Below are positions 11,761 to 22,684 of a stretch of 64,000 bases of DNA, piece after piece. Both the position numbers and the translations under genes were made by a program. The DNA lies in contig NC_060207.1 of NCBI RefSeq assembly GCF_021130785.1, positions 1,014,501-1,078,500 on the forward strand, given 5' to 3'. The notes beneath the pieces were generated by a model. That model was not told where the DNA came from and ran no database searches. It was given only the letters and a program-made list of their open reading frames with translations. This DNA comes from Homalodisca vitripennis (taxonomy: Eukaryota > Arthropoda > Insecta > Hemiptera > Cicadellidae). Numbering within the stretch: position 1 is the first letter of the stretch; each line of letters begins with the position of its first letter.

Positions 11761-13061
11761 CAGGGTGTCAATTAAGTCTGGAACCTCTTTTTTAATTTTT
11801 AAACCACAATATAAAAAAATACCAAAGTTCACACGTGCTTACTGGTGATAGTAACGCATACATCTGCCCAATTACTGACCGGATAATCCCTTTGGGGGAC
11901 GGTCCACAAGGAGTCAGACATAATTCTTAAATGGCAGCATAGGTCAAGTTTGGTATCACATTAAAGGTCTTACTTAGCAGAGTACAATGCCGCAAACCGA
12001 ACTTCAAAAGGTGGATTCATTCAGTAGTTATAGCTATTTGAATTTTAAAACAATTGAACAATGTAAATTATTAAGTATTACAAGTAAACACCAATTTGTA
12101 AGTACCTGTGATCAAAGTAAGTGTTCAAAATGTTCCCCTCCCATTGTCTGGCAATGTCCTAGGCGGTTGTAAAAGCCATCCACTGCATTTTGATGATAGT
12201 CACGAGGAATATCTTGAGGTTCTTGGACTATGAGATTTCTTAGGTGCGCCAAATCTCGAGGCTTAGTACGATAAACTTCATCTTTGAGGTATCCCCAAAG
12301 AAAAAAATTCCAGCGGAGATAAATCAGGGGAACGAGCAGGCCACTCTACTGCACCATGTCTTCCAATCCATCTGCGAGGGAATATTGTATCCAAGTATTC
12401 TCTAACAAGGAGAGCAAAGTGTGGTGGCGGAGAAGCTTGTTAGTGCAGGAATTATCTCATTTTGGAGCATTGCTAGATAGGAGTCACCATTTAAATTACC
12501 ACTGATAAATAATGGGCCCATAATTTGATTTCCTGTAATACCTGCCCAAACGTTAAGTTTCTGTGGATGCTGTGTATGACTCTCATATGTAATATCTGCC
12601 ACTTTCACATTCTAACAGTAGTTGTGTTATTGGTAATAATTATTGATTCCTAGCTTCGATTACTGCATTGTCAGATGATGGGAGGGAAACATTTTGAACA
12701 CTTACTTTGATCACAGGTACTTAAAAATTGGTGTTTACTTGTAATACTTAATAATTTACATTGTTCAATTGTTTTAAAATTCAAATTGCAATAACTACTG
12801 AATGAATCCACTTTTTGAAGTCCGGTTTGCGGCATTGTACTCCGCTAAGTAAGACCTTTAATTTGATACCAAACTTGACCTATGCTGCTATTTAAGAATT
12901 TTGTCTGACTCCTTGTGGACCGTCCCCCAAAGGGATTATCCGGTCGGTAATTGGGCAGATGTGTGCGTTACTATCACCAGGAAGCACGTGTGAACTTTGG
13001 TATTTCTTTCTATTGTGGTTCAAAAATTTAAAAAGAGGTTCCAGACTTAATTGACACCCTG
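11761..13061. mobile_element. Fold-back Tc1/mariner derivative
   Basis: Both ends read CAGGGTGTCAATTAAGTCTG in opposite orientation and are bounded by TA (11759-11760, 13062-13063). Inverted arms of about 390-400 bp (to about 12160 on the left, from about 12665 on the right) include the last ~15 codons and stop of a transposase on both sides, so the right arm is an inverted copy of the left. The unique centre holds transposase fragments on the minus strand. This implies loss of the 5' half of a mariner and replacement by an inverted duplicate of its 3' half. Confidence 0.85.
12112..12608 (-). pseudogene. Mariner-family transposase fragment
   Basis: Reading the minus strand, a middle segment has LNVWAGITGNQIMGPLFISG, the strand after the first catalytic Asp. 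It runs out just after NEIIPAL, and sequence resumes with APPHF-like residues, so the HDGAP motif carrying the second Asp is deleted. The C-terminal part (IFPRRWIGRHGAVEWPARSP, then DLSPLEFF) meets a one-base insertion in a T run and continues to a terminal HFEHLL and a stop at 12112-12114. The N-terminal DNA-binding half is absent. It is clearly dead. Its sequence differs from the intact transposase at 22685, so it belongs to a different subfamily. Confidence 0.85.
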
Positions 13062-13477
13062 TATATTATGATCATAATAATGACTATGGACAATAAGCAC
13101 AAAGAAGGGATATTACATATTCCTCAGAAACAAAGGTGCGTAGTACCTTTTTGTAATATAATAAAATAACATAATTTCGATCCTTATTTAATAACACTAG
13201 AGGTTAAGATGCTTAGTAAATATTATTACATAGAGCTTGGGAAATACGACACACCATCGAGAGGTCATTAAAAGATTTCTGTAAATAAAAACATTAGGCA
13301 TAAATATGTATTAATTATAAAATATTAACCTAAAATGTATATGTAACCTGTAGATATTTAGTTTTAGGATTTCGACACCAAAAAGCCAACTACAACCTGA
13401 GACACCAGTCTGCAAGACACCAATCTACAAGACACCAGTCTACAGCATTCTACCGATCCCGACCACCCACGAGACAG

Positions 13478-14238
13478 ATGAAGTCTTCACAGCACTTCCT
13501 ACTACTACTCACAGCACTTGCCATGCCTCTTTCGACCACCTTTGCCAGCACATCAACCCACAACATAGGAGAACCCAATAAGCCTCTAGTACAAATCTTC
13601 ACAGGAGCGTACTTTACTCCAATGCCTCAGACACTACCTTATATCAGTTCCATACCTATCATATACAAAATTCCTTTCAACAAACAGCAAAATTTACCTA
13701 AAAACCTCTTTAAATTTCTGCCCTAAAAACCTCAACAACTCCCAAACCTATTGAAAGATACAGGACAACCTTTCCACATTACAAAACATCATACATAACA
13801 AATGGTAGCAGAACACCTCCCATTCATCCAAAGACAACAACCAGATAGAAATAGAAGATTGCTCACGTTCGTCGGAGATTTCTTCGAATTGTGTTCTGAC
13901 ATTGCGACAGAACACCAAATACATGACTTGGTAGACAACGAGGAAGATGTCTACACAGCATTCTCAACAAAACAACACTACCTACTCTCCGAGCTACCTG
14001 CGCATTCACCTACTTCGTTCACAATCTACAAAAACAACACCACTTCCAGCTAAAACACGACGAGAAAAACGTAATAAACAACACGGAACTAATTTTGTAC
14101 ATTTTATTAGCCTGGACTTCTATAATAACACTACTTCTTTTTATAGCCCTCTACTTCATCCACATTATCAACATCAAAATAAAATTTATGAAGGCTACAG
14201 TACACGAACGTGACTACCCAATGGATAACCTTAATTAG
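13478..14238 (+). pseudogene. Env-like gene, internally deleted
   Basis: Position after pol and before the 3' LTR fits an insect-retroelement env. The first ORF (13478-13726) starts with a Lys-Ser pair and a hydrophobic leader FLLLLTALAMPL, a plausible signal peptide. After stops at 13724 and near 13799 the same frame has RQQPDRNRR followed by LLTFVGDFFELCSDI, which resembles a basic cleavage site and fusion-peptide region. In the next frame, to the stop at 14236-14238, a strong membrane segment (about 14098-14172) leads to a short tail. Only ~250 codons lie between start and stop, about half of a usual insect Env, so the middle is lost. Assignment rests on architecture; sequence similarity by eye is modest. 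Confidence 0.62.
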
Positions 14239-14277
14239 ACAATAAGTACGATTCGTAGGTAGAATCGTCATTAAGCC

Positions 14278-14284
14278 AGGGGAA
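14278..14284 (+). other. Putative polypurine tract
   Basis: AGGGGAA directly abuts the 3' LTR, where the plus-strand primer of an LTR element is expected. A small hairpin (ACGATTC / GAATCGT) lies just upstream at about 14249-14269. Confidence 0.55.
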
Positions 14285-15277
14285 TGTAAGACATATGTTA
14301 TTTTTATTATTAGTAAAATATAATAAAGTTATTAGTAATTATTAGTAAAATAAAATTCATAGAATCGATGTACAGATAGTTGCTGGAAAGGAAGTCTTGT
14401 ATTACAATTCGAGACAAACATCCTCCGGATGTAAGTGGATACGCACATCCGCCCAGACACCGATGGTGAACAAACAGGAAATGCTTGCTTAAGCAGCGGA
14501 AATGCTTATACATAAAAAAACCGTGCGACGATGTAAGGGGCAGCCATGCTGATATGAAAAATTGGTACTCACCAATTATGATGGAGAGATTTGGCAGAGG
14601 CGTGGTCATGAGCTGGCGGGAGAGTAACATCAAAACTGAAGAACAAGGAGGAGAGGAGGAAGTCGAGGACGGGATTTCGAAAAAGGAAGTTCGGGAGCGC
14701 CAGTGCTTGTGTTCGTGTGCGGGAAAAATATCTTTAGGCGTAATAAGTGTCAAGTGCAATAAAATTTAATTAATTTTAGGATCTTAGTAATATATATATA
14801 TCAGGGTTCATTAATCATTTACAATTTCAAGGTACCTGTACCTAATATAATGAAATGAAATGTTCATAATTTCGAAAATGTAAATTTATGTAAATGTTTA
14901 GATATTTTAAAAGAAAGTTTCTCGCGTCAGTCCATGAACTCGTATTTATTGCAAAACTACAAAATTACTAGTAAATGTTATAGTGAATTAAATTAAAAAT
15001 AATTTGTAATGAATAATTTGATATTAAACATGTCTTCAAAGTATTAAGGTATTAAAATTTGTGCCTAATATGTCGGTTGACGTTCTCAATTGTTAATTAA
15101 ATTTTTAATCAATTGAATGAGATGTTGTCACAAATAAAATATGTGTTGGTTCATTTGAGGGTGTTGTACTGCCAATCTGACCTATTGTTAAATCCTCTCA
15201 CAGCAACCCTTGCTCATAATATATTATAATATTTCACAACCTTAATCTAAACTAAACCAAACTTACAAAACCATACA
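14285..15277 (+). repeat. 3' LTR
   Basis: Copy of 4855-5809 starting TGTAAG and ending CATACA. It is about 38 bp longer, mostly from an extra ATTAGTAA-type stretch near its start. AATAAA at 14758-14763. The last bases (CATACA against CTTACA) show that the outer terminus has mutated since insertion. CTGA follows at 15278-15281. Confidence 0.95.
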
Positions 15278-15281
15278 CTGA

Positions 15282-17696
15282 TATCTAGTTTTAATTTGTT
15301 TCAATAATTTACCATTAAAGACTACTGTTTGGAGAATGCTATAGTTCTGAACTTACCTTATGAAAAAGCCTCTAACAACATTCCTCAAGCTTCTCTTTGC
15401 GTCTCTAAATGTCACAAAACCACTGGAAAAAGTTTTATGAAAAAGGCGTGCTGCATTAGCCTTGTTGACATTAATTGAAATTACATGTGAGAGGTCACAA
15501 AAGTGTATTAAATGGATTAAGATGTGATGCAGGGAAGCTCTTTTCGTATAACCTGTATTTGTCTTGCTCTGGACGCAGTATTGCTTTTGTATTACAAAGT
15601 ATGTCTCTTGCATCACAAGCAACACTTGGAATATTAATGTTGAGTATAGCTCCAGTTCACCTTCCTCTTAGTGCTACAGACGTCACTCATGAAATCTTGC
15701 GTCATATTCGTCTAAAGAGATCGAACACATGTGACGTTGAGAAAGCTCAAAACGAGCAATTTTCATCGTTTTGCTCAGAGACACCTACATTATAAAAAAT
15801 TAAATAACGTATAATCAAGGTGAACTAGCAGTTTCATTGTCTCATCATATGCACAACTGAGTACACTTCAATGCTACTGACATGATCTCCAAGCACGGTG
15901 GAACAACAGAGTCACACACACATATTACACATGGCCACGTTTTGTGCACACACTAGGGTCTTCTTAATTGTGGACTCTCTGAAAGTTACCTAAAGTAAAT
16001 ACATTCATGTGACTAAAATCTTGCAGTAGAATACCTTATTGAGACCAGAATATTACAGGTGCATATCTCATACTTCTTATACTCGGACGATTCTAATACC
16101 GGGTGTTCCCAGAGTCATTAGTTTTTTAGAGGTCAAGGAGCATTAAAAAAATTCATAAATCCTAAAGGACAAAATTATGAAAAACTGAGAATCTCTAAGA
16201 TGACAGGAAGTTCTAATTTTAAAAACTTTCTTGAGTCTAAAAGGTCACAGATGGAGAATATTTCAATTTTCAAAAAATGTGGTTCAGATTTAAAAGAAAA
16301 CTTGAGATATAAGTTTTATAATTTTACCGAGAATATAAATTCGTAATGAATAAAGCTCCTTAAAATAAATAGCACATTTACCATATATTACGAATTGAGA
16401 CACTAGTGAACACATAAAACAAGTTTCCATGGACTTTACATTAAAAATTTTGTCTTAAAAAAATAGTACCTGATGAAATGTTTCAGTGTTATAGGGTTTC
16501 TCTCCCATTCTGTATGATGCAAGGCAGGATTACACACGGATCAGTTGTCACGACCTCACTGAGGCTTATATAGCTCATTTCTCGAAATGTCAAGTGGACA
16601 AGCAGACATCATTTAAGAAACAAATGTTTGTATTCTCAGTGGAAAAAGTGCAATTGTGTCGGTCTGGTAAGTGAAGACGTGAGTGAAATAACGCAAACCC
16701 AACTGCCATGGTTGGATTACACGAAATCATGCCACTCATTATTGACTATACAATAATTATTTCATGCAAAACTTACATTATACAGATGATCTTTAACGAG
16801 ATATCTTGCGACATTATAATCCATTTTTTATAATTGAGTTAGTTTTCATAGCAGTGATAAATAACAAAAGGTCCGGTGAATTAGTAAAGGTAACACAAGA
16901 GAGCGCTGAAATCACTTCTTGTCACTGAAATTTAATTACAGTAACTTTCTATTCTGTATTATTTCTCTCTATATGAGTATATCTGTATTATTTTCTTTTA
17001 TTATACGGTGAATCGACCTGTGTTAATATTTCAAATGTAAATATTTCATAAGAGGGTTATAATGTTTTTACAAGTTAATTTTTTCTGCTATTTTTTGTTT
17101 TCATTATAGTGTTAAACACAAGACCAATGTACAGGATAACAGGATTTCTGACATTTTCCTTCGTTATAGATTATAAAGGTTATAACACTGTTTATAGCCT
17201 ATAAAAATATGAAACCTTTTATAATGATGGAAAATATCCGATATACTGTTATCCTTTCAAACATTTTATCGTCAATAACAAACTTTAAACTAAGAATTAA
17301 TATAAATATAATTACAAGCGCTCAGCAAAATTCCATGTAATAACGTGTAGCATAATTAACTATGGTATGTTTATATAGTAATGAAGCCTCCTGCAAGATT
17401 AAAAATCTATAGATCAGAATGTTTTCGAATATCCAATGGAGGGACAAATTGATAAACACACAGCCCCACGAGCGATAGTCTTTACTAACGCTCAACCAAT
17501 CATTAATAATATATCATGACAGGTTGTAGCTTATGTCAAAGTGAGGAATCATAAAAACAAAAAAAACATTATTACAACACCCACTACGATATTTTATTAT
17601 ATTAGAACACCCCACCCATAAGCAACTGGTTCCCAGTATGAACACTTTTTGTGTGGTTATCTATGTAAAAGCTATTGTTTGATAAATAATTAGACT
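15282..17696. other. Sequence without recognisable gene
   Basis: Short frames on both strands (for example 15475-15795) show no family resemblance. A stretch beginning accgggtgttcccagagtca near 16099 has the look of a transposon terminus but no partner was found. From about 16860 to 17345 the sequence loosely matches 46975-47300 (a gctgaaatcac-type block and a gctcagc..attc block), a dispersed repeat. Confidence 0.4.
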
Positions 17697-19640
17697 CAGG
17701 GCTCAAAGCAACAGGACACCAAGGCGGGATCAACAAATACCTGATACCTGTACACTGTGACGTGTTTACAGGGCTCAAGGGGACAGGACAACAAGGCTCG
17801 ATCAACAAATACCTGATACCTGTACACTGTGACGTGTTTACAGGGCTCAAGGGGACAGGACAACAAGGCTCGATCAACAAATACCTGATACCTGTACACT
17901 GTGACATGTTTACAGGGCTCAAGGGGACAGGACAACAAGGCTCGATCAACAAATACCTGATACCTGTACACTGTGACGTGTTTACAGGGCTCAAGGGGAC
18001 AGGACAACAAGGCTCGATCAACAAATACCTGATACCTGTACACTGTGACGTGTTTACAGGGCTCAAGGGGACAGGACAACAAGGCTCGATCAACAAATAC
18101 CTGATACCTGTACACTGTGACGTGTTTACAGGGCTCAAGGGGACAGGACAACAAGGCTCGATCAACAAATACCTGATACCTGTACACTGTGACATGTTTA
18201 CAGGGCTCAAGGGGACAGGACAACAAGGCTCGATCAACAAATACCTGATACCTGTACACTGTGACATGTTTACAGGGCTCAAGGGGACAGGACAACAAGG
18301 CTCGATCAACAAATACCTGATACCTGTACACTGTGACATGTTTACAGGGCTCAAGGGGACAGGACAACAAGGCTCGATCAACAAATACCTGATACCTGTA
18401 CACTGTGACATGTTTACAGGGCTCAAGGGGACAGGACAACAAGGCTCGATCAACAAATACCTGATACCTGTACACTGTGACATGTTTACAGGGCTCAAGG
18501 GGACAGGACAACAAGGCTCGATCAACAAATACCTGATACCTGTACACTGTGACATGTTTACAGGGCTCAAGGGGACAGGACAACAAGGCTCGATCAACAA
18601 ATACCTGATACCTGTACACTGTGACATGTTTACAGGGCTCAAGGGGACAGGACAACAAGGCTCGATCAACAAATACCTGATACCTGTACACTGTGACATG
18701 TTTACAGGGCTCAAGGGGACAGGACAACAAGGCTCGATCAACAAATACCTGATACCTGTACACTGTGACGTGTTTGCAGGGCTCAAGGGGACAGGACAAC
18801 AAGGCTCGATCAACAAATACCTGATACCTGTAAACTGTAAAGTGTTTACGGGGCTCAAGGGGACAGGACAACAAGGCTCGATCAACAAATACCTGATACC
18901 TGTACACTGTGACATGTTTACAGGGCTCAAGGGGACAGGACAACAAGGCTCGATCAACAAATACCTGATACCTGTACACTGTGACGTGTTTACAGGGTTC
19001 AAGGGGACAGGACAACAAGGCTCGATCAACAAATACCTGATACCTGTACACTGTGACATGTTTACAGGGCTCAAGGGGACAGGACAACAAGGCTCGATCA
19101 ACAAATACCTGATACCTGTAAACTGTAAAGTGTTTACGGGGCTCAAGGGGACAGGACAACAATGCTCGATCAACAAATACCTGATACCTGTACACTGTGA
19201 CGTGTTTACAGGGCTCAAGGGGACAGGACAACAAGGCTCGATCAACAAATACCTGATACCTGTACACTGTGACGTGTTTACAGGGCTCAAGGGGACAGGA
19301 CAACAAGGCTCGATCAACAAATACCTGATACCTGTAAACTGTAAAGTGTTTACGGGGCTCAAGGGGACAGGACAACAAGGCTCGATCAACAAATACCTGA
19401 TACCTGTACACTGTGACGTGTTTACAGGGCTCAAGGGTACAGGACAACAAGGCTAGATCAACAAATACCTGATACCTGTAAACTGTGACGTGTTTACAGT
19501 ACTCAAGGCAACAGGACAACAAGGCGAGATGAAGAAATACCTTATACCTGTAAACTCGTCACAGTTTACAGGGCTCAAAGCAGCAGGACAACAAGGCGGG
19601 ATCAACAAATACCTGATACCTGTAAACTGTGACTTGTTTG
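17697..19640. repeat. 72-bp tandem array, 27 copies
   Basis: Unit gggctcaaggggacaggaca, then acaaggctcgatcaacaaat, then acctgatacctgtacactgt and gacgtgtttaca. Interior copies are nearly identical; variants alternate gacgtg, gacatg and aaagtg. The first copy and the last copies share older variants (caaagca, aaggcgggatc) not seen inside. Each unit holds an inverted repeat CCTGTAAAC / GTTTACAGG around an 8-bp spacer (one mismatch in most copies). Because 72 is a multiple of three and the unit lacks stops in several frames, long frames run through on both strands. I regard these as artefacts: there is no start context, no flanking exon, and variation does not respect codon position. Confidence 0.95.
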
Positions 19641-21240
19641 TTGCTCCTTTCCTGTGCAAGCATACCTTTAAAGTTGTCGTGATCGCTTTTGCGGGGACAT
19701 ATGTTGTTAGAAAAGTACCGTTAAAATTGTTATAAAAACTAATAAATAGTTAGAATCTTGAAAATCTTGTATAACTGATGCAAAATGGCTGATACCTTTC
19801 AACTGAAAAACCCCCCGGCTTTTTTAAGTTTACTTATAGTGTGATCGTGATCACTTATGCGTTGACAGATTTCTTAGGGAAAAAACTTTTAATGTTTTTA
19901 TATAAATTAATAAATAGTTATATCTTGTAAATTTGTTATACAGGTTTTCTCTTATTTGAGTATTATAATGTTCTACTGGGAGAAACACAATTGACAACAG
20001 AGATGTTAGGGTACACGAAAGCAAGTAACTCGGGAATAGCGAACATTATATCAATATTTTACTGCAAGTTTTAAATACAATATGAAATAAATGTTTTCTA
20101 AAGCGATATAACATAATTTTTACTCAAACCCCAGTACAAAACGTGGTCTGGACTGACAGCGTCAATATTACGCTACTGATGTCGATAAAATTTCCTTTGT
20201 GTAGTTTAGAGTAGCGCGTAAACCATGGATTGACAGTCTCGTAAATTGAAGGTTCCATTAGCCCAGACCAATCACGAGTAATGAGACAAGAGTGCCTCCA
20301 CAAGCTTTATAACTTGTACCCGAACTAAACACGAGGTTCTTATATCATCTAAATGATTTCTTAAATGATAGAACTCGAATTTTAATGTGTTAGTTTATAC
20401 GCAATTCTGTTCGTTGAAATTTATTGCAATACGTGTAAATAAATTAGATACATTATTATTTGAGATACCAATACTTTATTTTAAAATAATACACTTATTT
20501 TCATGAAAGTGTTATTAGCTAAGCCAGTTTAAAGTTTATATAAATAGTTGAAACATTTAAATAGTAATAATGTTTTCCAGATTTGTTTTTCTGTAAACTT
20601 GAAACTGTTTAGTATTTACTACAATCTTCAGTTATTAAAAAAAATGCTGTTTGTTGTTTAATAACTTGTATAGGTTGAGTGTTAGCGATTCCTATTACTC
20701 GAGGGGCTGCAAAAAGTGTAATTTTCCTTTTTAAATCTCCCTATACGGTCTCAAAAACAAACTGATGAACAGACGACATTTTGTGTGAAGCTTAATTTCT
20801 ATACAAGCATCATCGAACTCAATGACGGTACATGCCACTTTATGACAGTAGGTCGAGTATTAGCGGGTATCTTCACATTACTCTCATGAGTAATCGTTAT
20901 CTGAAAAATAAACTCACAGAATAAATTTTAAACAGAGTACCATCATATGGCATTTTTGACATCTGACATATTAAAACATGTAGCCAAATGAAACTAGTTA
21001 TTCTAGAGAGGAAGCCGTTAAGTGGCTCTACGTGTGGACTACTCCTGCCTTACCAATAGTTACGATTATGTAGTTGTGTTTTTATAAAGATATTACATAA
21101 CGATTTTTAATATTTAGTCTGGACTTATTATTATGTACAATTGAAATGAAATCCATCTAAAGTACTTTTGTATATAATTCGTCTAGTTTATTGTATATAG
21201 GTTATCCTGCAGAACAGAACGTAGCGGAGCGGCATCAGTA
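19641..21240. other. Sequence without recognisable gene
   Basis: AT-rich, with no conserved frame. The somewhat more GC-rich stretch 20140-20330 holds no ORF or RNA gene I can name. Confidence 0.4.
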
Positions 21241-21248
21241 GGATTCAT

Positions 21249-21280
21249 TATACTTATATAATATATATTATATATTATAC

Positions 21281-21325
<45 letters not shown>

Positions 21326-21335
21326 CATTATACGG
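21249..21335. repeat. (TA)n microsatellite
   Basis: TA-rich runs with interspersed attatac, directly before the 132-bp repeat. Confidence 0.9.
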
Positions 21336-21866
21336 AATTGATGTTGTTACAATTAATCCTGTGACGTCTCTACTAGAGACGAACACCATTATAGGTACAT
21401 ACTATTGTCTAGTGTACAATGGCACAGCCGTAATTGTAGTCAAGAGCCGCTGCTGAGGCATATTCTAGTCGGTGAATATAACAAATTTCATACTTTAGAT
21501 ATGATAAGTAGGTATACGATTATTAGGTACATACTATTGTCTAGTGTACAATAGCACAGCCGTAATTGTAGTCAAGAGCCGCTGCTGAGGCATATTCTAG
21601 TCGGTGAATATAACAAATTTCATACTTTAGATATGATAAGTAGGTATACGATTATTAGGTACATACTATTGTCTAGTGCACAGCCGTAATTGTACTCAAG
21701 AGCCGCTGCTGAGGCATATTCTAGTCGGTGTATATAACAAATTTCATACTTTAGATATGATAAGTAGGTATGCCATTATTAGGTACATACTATTGTCTAG
21801 TGTACAATGGCACAGCTGTAATTGTAGTCAAGAGCCGCTGCTGAGGCATATTCTAGTCGGTGTATA

Positions 21867-22439
21867 CAGGGTGATTCAAAACTAAACGGCAATCTCTCGA
21901 GAGCTTATTCTATAGCTAAAAACAAGTAAAAAAGTTCATATAACCATATGCCCGGAAACGCTTCGTTAGCGAGTTAAGCCTAGCGAAAGATTTCGCCCGG
22001 ATTTCAGAACCCTTGGTGAAGTCAGGCCGTATAAAAATGATAAAGGTAGTTACAAAGATACAAATACGATTGTTTTTTATGTTTTTATATCTGAAAAATT
22101 TATAAAATTCGTCCCAGAGCTGTAAATGCAATACTTTCAAAGATATCTTAAGTAAAACACAAGAATTGGTGCAAAGAAATAACACATTTTTGTGTTTAAC
22201 GTAAGATTACTTCCATAAATGTTAAATAAAGGTCATTTTTTTCTTAAACAGATTTGTAGAACATTTAATTCTGAAAAGATTCATGTGAATTACTTAGGAA
22301 AAAAATTAATAATAGGTATTGAAATTTAGATTTATTTAAAAATAAAACAGACGCACAAAAATGCATATTCTTATCTGCATAAAATATTAACTAATGTTTA
22401 GGTTGTGAGTAACAGCTGATCATTTATTCAACAATTTTT
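21867..22439 (+). repeat. Left long terminal inverted repeat
   Basis: Pairs with 23831-24394. Contains the dense block ccggaaacgcttcgttagcg and ends near gtaacagctgatcatttatt. A diverged relative of the right-hand version occurs at 27400-27836. Confidence 0.93.
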
Positions 22440-22684
22440 ATCGTCATATTTTCTTTGCAAAGGTTGGCAATATCAGCTGATCAACAATTAAGTTCATGAA
22501 GTAATATTTGAATAACCTTTATGGAGGTTTTTGTATTGTGGCGTGTGAAGATTGTATTTTGTGAGATCCTGTGATTATTTGGAAATATTTTATACAAGTG
22601 TATAAAATATTTTATTAAATATTTATTTTTAAAATATTTTATTAAATATTTTTATAAAAGTGTATGTAATTATCTTAGTAAATA

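Larger units (their letters stand above)
10971..13370. other. Foreign DNA replacing distal pol
   Basis: Between the truncated integrase and the env-like gene nothing resembles a retroelement. The segment holds a 96-bp palindrome (11504-11599), partial repeats of the same motif to about 11665, and the fold-back mariner 11761-13061. The flanks 10971-11500 and 13064-13370 are AT-rich with no assigned function. I saw no clear target duplication around the whole block, so it may combine deletion with insertion. Confidence 0.6.
4851..15281 (+). mobile_element. Ty3/Gypsy LTR retrotransposon with env-like gene (defective)
   Basis: Two long direct repeats (955 and 993 bp) start TGTAAG and end TTACA/ATACA, and enclose gag, protease, RT, RNase H, integrase and env-like remnants in the Ty3/Gypsy order (RT-RNase H before integrase). 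The four bases CTGA occur immediately outside both ends (4851-4854 and 15278-15281), as expected for a target duplication of this class. By hand the LTRs differ at about 16 aligned positions plus a few small gaps, so insertion was fairly recent, yet every gene is broken. The distal integrase is missing and 10971-13370 is unrelated DNA. An env-like gene after pol is the layout of insect errantiviruses, but TG..CA ends and a non-YRYR target do not match the classic Drosophila gypsy group, so the exact lineage is open. Confidence 0.93.

Noticed and set aside
15475..15795. 106-codon frame after the 3' LTR
   Set aside because: No recognisable motif, and an overlapping frame is open on the other strand; not supported as a gene.
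16099..16130. Terminus-like accgggtgttcccag
   Set aside because: No partner end within reach; left unassigned.
17602..19522. Long open frames (560-610 codons) on both strands encoding 24-residue repeats
   Set aside because: They arise because the 72-bp unit is a multiple of three without stops in several frames. Three frames are open at once, there is no flanking coding sequence, and variants are not synonymous-biased.
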